Shown: in pieces, positions 7,609-14,706 of the stretch | Layout: every line of letters starts with the position of its first letter | Position numbering within the stretch: position 1 is the first letter of the stretch | Source of the DNA: Zoogloea sp. | GTDB lineage: Bacteria; Pseudomonadota; Gammaproteobacteria; Burkholderiales; Rhodocyclaceae | Assembly (NCBI GenBank): GCA_016790385.1 | Contig: JAEUNV010000468.1 | Span: 1-14,706 of the forward strand | DNA: 14,706 nt | Direction of reading: 5' to 3' | Program-made: the position numbers and the translations under genes | Notes under the pieces: generated by a model | Databases searched by the model: none | What the model was told of the DNA's origin: nothing | The model's input: only the letters and a program-made list of their open reading frames with translations

Positions 7609-8319
7609 CTATCGCACGGGGCTTGCGGATTCCTGTTGCGTCGAAAAACGATAACCACTGCCACGGACGGTCTGCACGAGACTGTCATGACCACTGGGCT
7701 CAAGGGCACAGCGCAGGCGCCGGATATGGACGTCCACTGTACGCTCTTCCACAAACACATGATCACCCCACACCTGATCGAGCAACTGGGCGCGCGAATG
7801 AACCCGCTCCGGGTGAGTCATCAGGAAGTGGAGCAGCCGGAATTCCGTAGGGCCAAGGGTGACAGGATTGCCAGCGGCGGCCAGCCGATGTGTTGCCGGA
7901 TCGAGGCGCAGACCCCCCAACTCTACCGGATCTTCAGTGGTCTCCGGTGCCCGGCGACGCAGGACAGCCTTGATCCGCGCCACCAGCTCACGGGGGGAAA
8001 AGGGCTTGGTGATGTAGTCGTCTGCACCAGATTCAAGCCCGAGCACCTTGTCCTGCTCCTCACCCCGCGCAGTCAACATGATGAGGGGAATTCCCCTCGT
8101 CCGCTCCTCCGCCCTCAAACGCCGCGCAAACTCGACTCCGGACATGCCGGGCAGCATCCAGTCAAGGAGAATGAGATCGGGCAAGGCGTCCCGCACAATA
8201 CGCTGGGCGGTCTCCGCGTCAGCCGCACGTACAACGTGATGACCCGCCCGCATCAAATTGGCGGCGATGAGTTCCTGGATGGCGGGCTCGTCTTCGACAA
8301 GCAGGATGGTGGCAGGCAT
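7609..8319 (-). CDS. phoB: Phosphate-regulon response regulator PhoB
   Basis: OmpR/PhoB-class transcription factor of 236 residues. The receiver domain has the acidic pocket Asp10/Glu11, the phosphorylation site Asp53 in [13 protein letters not shown], Thr83 and Lys105 (TKPFSPREL). After a short linker comes the winged-helix DNA-binding domain at about 132–228, ending with the recognition region [14 protein letters not shown] and the wing VRGSGYRFS. When phosphorylated by PhoR it should activate phosphate-starvation genes. The start is supported by GAGG about five bases upstream. The gene abuts phoR without a gap, and the pair forms an operon. No pst, phoU or ppx gene is present beside it, unlike in many proteobacteria. 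PhoB is chosen over other OmpR-type regulators because of its overall match and its partner. Confidence 0.93.
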   Translation of the reverse strand: MPATILLVEDEPAIQELIAANLMRAGHHVVRAADAETAQRIVRDALPDLILLDWMLPGMSGVEFARRLRAEERTRGIPLIMLTARGEEQDKVLGLESGADDYITKPFSPRELVARIKAVLRRRAPETTEDPVELGGLRLDPATHRLAAAGNPVTLGPTEFRLLHFLMTHPERVHSRAQLLDQVWGDHVFVEERTVDVHIRRLRCALEPSGHDSLVQTVRGSGYRFSTQQESASPVR

Positions 8320-8350
8320 GGAAACCTCGGTTAAGTCGGATGACCGGGGC

Positions 8351-8391
8351 AGTGTATTGCAGCAACTTGAAATTTTGATGACAGGTCACAG
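8351..8391 (-). promoter_or_regulatory. Candidate PhoB box and promoter for phoBR
   Basis: On the minus strand, CTGTCAT (8384–8378), an exact copy of the PhoB-box repeat, is followed by the four-base spacer CAAA and ATTTCAA (8373–8367), which fits the second repeat at four of seven positions. A further repeat-like CTGTGAC (8391–8385) abuts it upstream. Ten bases after the second repeat lies TACACT (8356–8351), matching -10 at four of six positions, which is the spacing expected where PhoB replaces the -35 contact. The start point would fall about 25 bases before phoB's ATG. Confidence 0.5.
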
Positions 8392-8485
8392 GCTTGAAAC
8401 AGCCCTTCGGCTTGCCGCGCCCGAAGCAAGAAGGCCGCCATCTAGTATCATTCGCCCATCACCTTCTCCGTTGGCGGACACCATC

Positions 8486-8914
8486 ATGGCAGGCTTGCGC
8501 AAGGACGACCCCGTCCCCACTGAAATCAAGTTGCACCAGCGTTCTCGTCTCATGGAAGTGTCTTACGACGACGGCCGTCGATTTGAGTTCAGTTTTGAGT
8601 TCCTGAGGGTGTTTTCACCGTCGGCAGAAGTCCGGGGCCATGGAATCGGTCAGGAGGTTCTCCAGCTCGGCAAGCGCGACGTGGATATCGTGCGCATCGA
8701 ACCCGTCGGCAACTATGCCATCAAGCCTGTTTTCTCCGACGGTCATGACAGTGGCCTGTATTCCTGGGACTACCTCTACGATCTCGGTGAAAACCACGAC
8801 GATCTGTGGCAAACCTACCTTCTTCGTCTGGCAGAGGCCGGCGGCAGCCGGGATCCGGCCAACGCAGCCCCCGCTGCTCCTCCCACACATGGCGGCTGCG
8901 GACATCATCATTGA
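8486..8914 (+). CDS. DUF971-domain protein (gamma-butyrobetaine hydroxylase N-terminal-like) with Cys/His tail
   Basis: A 142-residue protein made of one DUF971 domain (PF06155 type) at about 12–115, shown by LEVSYDDG-like RLMEVSYDDGRRFEFSFEFLRVFSPSAEVRGH and the conserved GLYSWDYLYDL near 90–100. The domain occurs at the N-terminus of gamma-butyrobetaine hydroxylase and as a free protein. Its role in bacteria is not settled; links to iron–sulfur cluster handling have been proposed for relatives. The last eight residues, HGGCGHHH (135–142), follow a flexible Ala/Pro stretch and could bind a metal. The start at 8486 was chosen because the domain begins soon after it and the upstream part of the frame overlaps phoB. 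The ribosome-binding site is weak (GGCGGA). The gene lies 51 bases ahead of ubiE, on the same strand, and is divergent from phoB. Confidence 0.85.
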   Translation: MAGLRKDDPVPTEIKLHQRSRLMEVSYDDGRRFEFSFEFLRVFSPSAEVRGHGIGQEVLQLGKRDVDIVRIEPVGNYAIKPVFSDGHDSGLYSWDYLYDLGENHDDLWQTYLLRLAEAGGSRDPANAAPAAPPTHGGCGHHH

Positions 8915-8965
8915 TTCACGGCGGACCGCTTGTACGGCCCCATCGACACCGATCGCATCCAGAAA

Positions 8966-9703
8966 ATGAATGACAAGACCACGCATTTCGGCTTCCAGAA
9001 GGTTGCCGAGTCCGAAAAGGCGAGCAAGGTAAGAAGCGTCTTTTCTTCCGTCGCCTCAAGCTACGATGTGATGAACGACCTGATGTCTTTCGGTCTTCAC
9101 CGCCTGTGGAAGGCCTTCACCGTGCAGATTGCAGGTGTCCGCTCTGGTGATCGGGTGCTCGACGTCGCGGGCGGTACTGCCGATCTGTCCCTCGCTTTTG
9201 CACGAAAAGTGGGGCGCACGGGTCAGGTCTGGCTCACAGACATCAATCATGCAATGCTTTCCCGTGGCCGCGATCGCGTCGTCGACAAGGGCTTCCTGCT
9301 GCCAGTCGCCCAGTGCGATGCCGAGAAGCTGCCTTTCCCCGACAACCATTTCGACGTTGTGACGGTCGCCTTCGGTCTGCGCAACATGACCCACAAGGAT
9401 GTCGCGATTGCCGAAATGCACCGTGTGCTCAAACCCGGCGGACGTCTTCTGGTTCTTGAATTTTCCAAGGTGTGGAAACCCCTCGCCCCGGCCTACGACT
9501 TCTACTCTTTCAAGTTGCTCCCGATGATGGGTGAGAAGGTAGCCAAAGACGCCGATAGTTATCGCTATCTGGCCGAAAGCATTCGCATGCACCCTGATCA
9601 GGAATCCCTGAAGGATCTGATGCAAACGGCCGGCTTGGCGCGAGTCGAGTATTTCAACATGACTGCTGGCGTAGTCGCACTGCACCGAGGCTATAAACTC
9701 TGA
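8966..9703 (+). CDS. ubiE: Ubiquinone/menaquinone C-methyltransferase UbiE
   Basis: SAM-dependent C-methyltransferase that methylates the ring of 2-polyprenyl-6-methoxybenzoquinol in ubiquinone synthesis and demethylmenaquinol in menaquinone synthesis. The 245 residues match the family length. Seen: signature [17 protein letters not shown] at 33–49; SAM-binding motif [14 protein letters not shown] at 64–76, with Ala72 where most relatives have Gly; acidic motif II TDIN at 91–94; [12 protein letters not shown] at 134–145; and [15 protein letters not shown] at 199–213. The start at 8966 gives the standard N-terminus [17 protein letters not shown] at 8930 would add twelve residues that look unconserved. 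Neither start has a clear Shine–Dalgarno. Upstream is DUF971; ubiJ begins 11 bases after the stop, so these form a quinone operon. Confidence 0.96.
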   Translation: MNDKTTHFGFQKVAESEKASKVRSVFSSVASSYDVMNDLMSFGLHRLWKAFTVQIAGVRSGDRVLDVAGGTADLSLAFARKVGRTGQVWLTDINHAMLSRGRDRVVDKGFLLPVAQCDAEKLPFPDNHFDVVTVAFGLRNMTHKDVAIAEMHRVLKPGGRLLVLEFSKVWKPLAPAYDFYSFKLLPMMGEKVAKDADSYRYLAESIRMHPDQESLKDLMQTAGLARVEYFNMTAGVVALHRGYKL

Positions 9704-9714
9704 GTGGGGTCCGC

Positions 9715-10287
9715 ATGCTCAACTCCTCCGTGATCGCAGGCCTCAACCATATTCTCAGTGATGCCCCTTGGGCTCGGGAAAGACTGGTGCCATTTGCCGG
9801 CCGAAGCACGGTTTTTGTCCTCAAGCCGGTTGAGCTGGGGCTTGGAATCGATGTCGACGGCTACTTTACTGAAGCGGCGACGACAACTCCCGACGTCACC
9901 CTCGAACTTCCCCTCGCCAGCCTGCCAAAGCTGATCGGAGGACCGGATGCCTTGACCGCTGACATCCGCATCAGTGGCAACGCCGAGCTGGCGGACACCT
10001 TGGGCTTCGTTCTGCGCAAGCTGCGCTGGGATGGGGAGGAAGCTTTGTCGAGGCTGGTTGGTGATATTGCGGCCCATCGAAGCATGGGTTTGTTCCGAGG
10101 TCTGGCCGATTGGCACAAGCAAACGGCACACAAGTTCATCGAGAACCTGTCTGAATACCTGAGCGAGGAACAAGCGGTGCTTATAAAACGGCATGATCTT
10201 GAATCTCTGGCCAGGGAAAGCGCCGTCCTGCGCGATGATCTCGCCCGTCTCAACAAGCGTCTGGAGAAACTCGAATCGGCAACTTGA
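9715..10287 (+). CDS. ubiJ: Ubiquinone biosynthesis accessory factor UbiJ (SCP2 domain)
   Basis: Soluble lipid-binding protein that, with UbiK, organises the ubiquinone enzyme complex and presents the hydrophobic intermediates. The 190 residues begin with a short helix, then an SCP2-like lipid-binding domain at about 25–110 (VFVLKPVELGLGIDVDGYF and ADIRISGNAELADTLGFVLRKLRWDGEEALSRLVGDIAAHR). The C-terminus is a charged, probably coiled-coil helix (about 155–187, LARESAVLRDDLARLNKRLEKLE), the usual UbiJ plan and the likely contact for UbiK. Its place right behind ubiE supports the name. The usual third gene, ubiB, is absent here: a strong terminator follows and then the ATP synthase genes converge. 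Sequence identity within this family is low, so context carries part of the call. Confidence 0.9.
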   Translation: MLNSSVIAGLNHILSDAPWARERLVPFAGRSTVFVLKPVELGLGIDVDGYFTEAATTTPDVTLELPLASLPKLIGGPDALTADIRISGNAELADTLGFVLRKLRWDGEEALSRLVGDIAAHRSMGLFRGLADWHKQTAHKFIENLSEYLSEEQAVLIKRHDLESLARESAVLRDDLARLNKRLEKLESAT

Positions 10288-10307
10288 AGTAGGGCACGGT
10301 AGAGAAA

Positions 10308-10346
10308 TGGAAAAAGGGCAGCCCATTCAGGACTGCCCTTTTTCCA
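10308..10346. terminator. Bidirectional intrinsic terminator between ubiJ and atpC
   Basis: A 14-base perfect inverted repeat: TGGAAAAAGGGCAG (10308–10321) and CTGCCCTTTTTCCA (10333–10346), with an 11-base loop. The arms hold a GC-rich core next to the loop and five A/T pairs at the base, so RNA from either strand ends in a T-run. It closes the ubiE–ubiJ transcript from the left and the ATP synthase operon from the right. Confidence 0.92.
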
Positions 10347-10366
10347 ATACAGCGAACCGTTCGTGC

Positions 10367-10792
10367 TCAGTGACCGCGCTTCTTCAGCTTATTGATGGCT
10401 GAAATCTGCGCGAGTGCCGAAGCCAACTCGGACTGCGCCTTTGCATACTCCAGAGCGGAACCTTGATTTTGCAAGGCTTCTTCCGCAAGACGCTTGGCTT
10501 CAAGCGCCTTCGCCTCGTCCAGATCCTTGCCACGGATGGCGGTATCCGCCAGAACCGTCACAAGGTTCGGCTGAACCTCGAGTAAGCCTCCGGCCACAAA
10601 AACCATCTCCTCTTCAGGCTGGTTCTGGACCTTGACGCGTACGGCACCCGGCTTGATCCGGGTCATCAGCGGCATGTGACCCGGCAGAATACCCAGCTCG
10701 CCGGATTCGCCGGGGAGAGCCACGAATTCAGCCAGACCCGAGAAGATCTGCTCTTCCGCACTGACGATGTCGACATGAATGGTCATTGCCAT
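10367..10792 (-). CDS. atpC: ATP synthase F1 subunit epsilon
   Basis: Central-stalk subunit of F1 that links gamma to the c-ring and can inhibit ATP hydrolysis through its C-terminal helices. The 141 residues show the N-terminal beta-sandwich ([47 protein letters not shown], ending about 87) and a C-terminal helical hairpin rich in Ala, Glu and Lys. AGGAGG (10806–10801) lies eight bases before the first ATG, which settles the start over a second Met two codons later. Last gene of the operon, followed by the bidirectional terminator. Confidence 0.97.
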   Translation of the reverse strand: MAMTIHVDIVSAEEQIFSGLAEFVALPGESGELGILPGHMPLMTRIKPGAVRVKVQNQPEEEMVFVAGGLLEVQPNLVTVLADTAIRGKDLDEAKALEAKRLAEEALQNQGSALEYAKAQSELASALAQISAINKLKKRGH

Positions 10793-10800
10793 AGCTAATT

Positions 10801-10806
10801 CCTCCT
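10801..10806 (-). promoter_or_regulatory. Ribosome-binding site of atpC
   Basis: A perfect AGGAGG on the minus strand, eight bases upstream of the first of two closely spaced ATG codons; it decides the start at 10792. Confidence 0.85.
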
Positions 10807-10853
10807 CAATCCGGCGGGCTCATTTGAGCACCGCCGAACGATGGTCGCGATGA

Positions 10854-12257
<1,404 letters not shown>

Positions 12258-13127
12258 TTACACCGCGGCCGCGCCGCCGACAATTTCCGAGAGTTCCTTG
12301 GTGATCGCTGCCTGACGGGTCTTGTTGTAGACCAGTTGCAGTTCGCCGATCACATTCCCTGCATTGTCAGAGGCTGCCTTCATCGCCACCATCCGGGCAC
12401 TCTGTTCGGACGCCATGTTCTCGGCGACAGCCTGATACACCAGCGCTTCAACGTAGCGCACCAGGAGTTCGTCGATCACCACCTGTGCATCCGGCTCATA
12501 GAGGTAGTCCCAGTTTCCTTCCGGAGTACCAAGACGCTCGCCGGTCAGCGGGAGAAGCTGCTCAAGCTGAGGTTCCTGCTTCATCGTATTGATGAAGCGG
12601 GAATAGACAATGTACACCTCGTCCAGCTCACCGTTCTGGAAAGCGTCGATCATGACCTTGACGGGCCCGATCAACTTCTCCAAGTGGGGTGTATCCCCGA
12701 GCTGGGTGACATGCGAGACTACCTTGGCACCCAGGCGCTGCATGAACCCCAGCCCCTTGTTGCCAATGGCAGTCACACGAATGTCGGTGACCCCATTGCT
12801 TTCCCAATCCTTGAGCGCATTCAACCCGACACGCAAGGTGTTGGTGTTGAGGCCACCGCACAGACCTTTGTCGGTCGTGACAACGATGAGCCCCACACGC
12901 TTGGCATCGTCCTTTTTGACGAGGAACGGATGCTTGTAGTCGGTAATGTTGGCTGCAGACAGATTCGCGGCGAGACGGCGGATCTTCTCGGCGTAGGGAC
13001 GGGCAGCCCGCATGCGGTCTTGAGCCTTCCGCATTTTGGACGCTGCCACCATCTCCATGGCCTTGGTGATCTTTTTAGTGTTCTGGACACTCTTGATCTT
13101 GTTACGGATCTCTTTACCGCTAGCCAT
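12258..13127 (-). CDS. atpG: ATP synthase F1 subunit gamma
   Basis: Rotor shaft of F1. 289 residues with the N-terminal helix [36 protein letters not shown] and the C-terminal helix [41 protein letters not shown] that form the coiled coil inside the alpha3beta3 ring. The Rossmann-like middle part contains the conserved [13 protein letters not shown] at about 84–96. GGAGAG a few bases before the ATG supports the start. Lies between atpA and atpD with short gaps on both sides. Confidence 0.97.
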   Translation of the reverse strand: MASGKEIRNKIKSVQNTKKITKAMEMVAASKMRKAQDRMRAARPYAEKIRRLAANLSAANITDYKHPFLVKKDDAKRVGLIVVTTDKGLCGGLNTNTLRVGLNALKDWESNGVTDIRVTAIGNKGLGFMQRLGAKVVSHVTQLGDTPHLEKLIGPVKVMIDAFQNGELDEVYIVYSRFINTMKQEPQLEQLLPLTGERLGTPEGNWDYLYEPDAQVVIDELLVRYVEALVYQAVAENMASEQSARMVAMKAASDNAGNVIGELQLVYNKTRQAAITKELSEIVGGAAAV

Positions 13128-13148
13128 ATTGCTCTCCGTATGCCCGCG

Positions 13149-14687
13149 TTAAGCCCAGCTCTTCTTGAACTCTTCGATGACAGCAGCGAGCTGCTTGGCA
13201 CCGTCGGCATCAAGCTCCTTGGTCGTTTCGACTTTGGTAACCAGATCGGCGGCCTTAGTCTTGACGTACTGGTGCATCGCGGCTTCGCAGGCCAGAGCGC
13301 GCTTGACATCAACATCGTCAAAAGCACCCTTTTCAACCGCAAACAGCGTAATCGCCATTTCCGAAACCTTCAGCGGCGAATACTGCTGCTGCTTCATCAG
13401 TTCGGTAACCAGACGACCGCGCTCAAGCTGCTTACGAGTGGCTTCGTCGAGATCAGAAGCAAACTGCGCGAAAGCAGCGAGTTCCCGGTACTGAGCCAGA
13501 GCAAGACGAACACCGCCGCCAAGCTTCTTGATGACCTTGGTCTGAGCGGCGCCACCAACGCGCGACACGGAAATACCGGCGTTGATCGCGGGGCGGATAC
13601 CGGCGTTGAAAAGGTCGGTTTCCAGGAAGATCTGGCCGTCGGTAATCGAAATCACGTTGGTTGGCACGAATGCGGAAACGTCGCCAGCCTGGGTTTCGAT
13701 CACGGGAAGAGCAGTCAAAGAACCGGTCTTGCCCTTAACTTCACCGTTGGTGTACTTCTCGACATACTCTTCGGACACGCGGGCAGCGCGTTCGAGCAGA
13801 CGGGAGTGCAGGTAGAACACGTCACCGGGGTAAGCCTCACGACCAGGCGGACGACGCAGCAGCAGGGAGACCTGACGATAGGCCCATGCTTGCTTGGTCA
13901 AATCATCATAAATGATCAGGGCATCTTGACCGCGATCGCGGAAATATTCGCCCATGGTGCAGCCGGAGTACGGAGCGATGTACTGCATCGCAGCGGACTC
14001 GGAAGCAGTTGCAGCGACAACGATGGTGTAGTCCATCGCGCCATGCTCTTCAAGCTTGCGAACCACGTTGGCGATGGTCGAGGCCTTCTGACCCACCGCA
14101 ACGTAGATACAGACCATGTTTTCGCCCTTTTGGTTGATGATCGCATCAACCGCAACGGCAGTCTTACCAGTCTGACGGTCACCGATGATCAGCTCACGCT
14201 GGCCACGACCGACGGGAACCATGGCATCAACCGACTTGAGACCGGTTTGCACCGGCTGGGACACCGACTTCCGCCAGATCACGCCCGGGGCAACCTTCTC
14301 GATAGGCTCGGACAGCTTGGCGTTGATCGGGCCCTTGCCATCAATCGGCTGGCCCAGGGAGTTGACAACACGGCCGATCAGCTCAGGGCCGACCGGAACT
14401 TCAAGGATGCGACCGGTGCACTTGACAGTGTCACCTTCTGAAATGCCTTCGTATTCACCCAGAACCACAGCACCGACAGAGTCGCGCTCAAGGTTCATGG
14501 CGAGGCCGAAGACGTTGCCGGGGAATTCCAGCATTTCGCCCTGCATGGCATCGGAAAGGCCGTGGACACGGCAGATACCGTCGGTCACTGAAACCACGGT
14601 ACCCTCGGTGCGGGCATTCGCGGACAGCTGCAGGTTCTGAATCCGACTCTTGATCAGGTCACTGATTTCAGAGGGGTTGAGTTGCAT
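13149..14687 (-). CDS. atpA: ATP synthase F1 subunit alpha
   Basis: Non-catalytic nucleotide-binding subunit that supplies the arginine finger to the beta catalytic site. 512 residues, complete. Seen: Walker A GDRQTGKT at 169–176 with Lys175, [49 protein letters not shown] in the catalytic core, and the arginine finger Arg376 in [12 protein letters not shown]. The N-terminal segment [16 protein letters not shown], which docks subunit delta, is present. The W in KQAWAYR is common in betaproteobacteria as I recall. Upstream genes of the operon (expected atpH, F, E, B, I) lie beyond the right edge, as does the promoter. Confidence 0.98.
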   Translation of the reverse strand: MQLNPSEISDLIKSRIQNLQLSANARTEGTVVSVTDGICRVHGLSDAMQGEMLEFPGNVFGLAMNLERDSVGAVVLGEYEGISEGDTVKCTGRILEVPVGPELIGRVVNSLGQPIDGKGPINAKLSEPIEKVAPGVIWRKSVSQPVQTGLKSVDAMVPVGRGQRELIIGDRQTGKTAVAVDAIINQKGENMVCIYVAVGQKASTIANVVRKLEEHGAMDYTIVVAATASESAAMQYIAPYSGCTMGEYFRDRGQDALIIYDDLTKQAWAYRQVSLLLRRPPGREAYPGDVFYLHSRLLERAARVSEEYVEKYTNGEVKGKTGSLTALPVIETQAGDVSAFVPTNVISITDGQIFLETDLFNAGIRPAINAGISVSRVGGAAQTKVIKKLGGGVRLALAQYRELAAFAQFASDLDEATRKQLERGRLVTELMKQQQYSPLKVSEMAITLFAVEKGAFDDVDVKRALACEAAMHQYVKTKAADLVTKVETTKELDADGAKQLAAVIEEFKKSWA

Positions 14688-14694
14688 AGCTTAT

Positions 14695-14700
14695 GCTCCT
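14695..14700 (-). promoter_or_regulatory. Ribosome-binding site of atpA
   Basis: AGGAGC on the minus strand seven bases before the ATG at 14687, confirming that atpA is complete at its start within the window. Confidence 0.8.
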
Positions 14701-14706
14701 AGTTCT

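Noticed and set aside
8258..8485. A longer DUF971 protein starting inside phoB
   Set aside because: The added 76 residues overlap the phoB coding sequence and look like its complement; the domain starts just after the ATG at 8486.

Overview
The window is ordinary chromosomal DNA from a GC-rich Gram-negative bacterium. The best guess is a betaproteobacterium of the Rhodocyclales/Azoarcus–Thauera type. This rests on the protein sequences (a UbiE beginning [13 protein letters not shown], a betaproteobacterial-style AtpA/AtpD, a DUF971–ubiE–ubiJ group) and on my memory of these families, since no search was possible. Coding density is very high, no stretch over 300 bases lacks a gene, and I see no tRNA, rRNA, CRISPR array, insertion sequence or phage gene.

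Left part (1–4045). A SNF2-family helicase with an N-terminal SWIM zinc finger runs off the left edge on the minus strand. Behind it on the same strand lies a complete sirtuin (NAD-dependent protein deacylase). Divergent from the sirtuin, on the plus strand, is a YafJ-like class II glutamine amidotransferase with Cys2 as its nucleophile.

Middle part (4046–8319). A small HIT-family nucleotide hydrolase and a 536-residue protein sit 17 bases apart on the plus strand and are probably co-transcribed. The larger protein has a C-terminal region resembling a PilZ (cyclic-di-GMP-binding) barrel. It is the least understood gene here. Converging on it from the other side is the phoB–phoR phosphate two-component system, with phoB's stop codon directly followed by phoR's start. 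A half-perfect PhoB box lies at the right distance upstream of phoB, which suggests autoregulation.

Right part (8320–14706). Divergent from phoB runs a DUF971 gene with a Cys/His-rich tail, then ubiE (ubiquinone/menaquinone methyltransferase) and ubiJ (ubiquinone assembly factor). A strong, nearly symmetrical hairpin with T-runs on both strands separates ubiJ from the convergent ATP synthase operon, of which atpA, atpG, atpD and atpC are complete; the earlier genes of the operon lie beyond the right edge. Quinone biosynthesis and ATP synthase thus sit back to back, both serving respiration.

I did not find a clearly undescribed system. The items most worth a second look are the HIT/PilZ-like pair, the PhoB box, the DUF971 tail and the sirtuin with an atypical specificity position.
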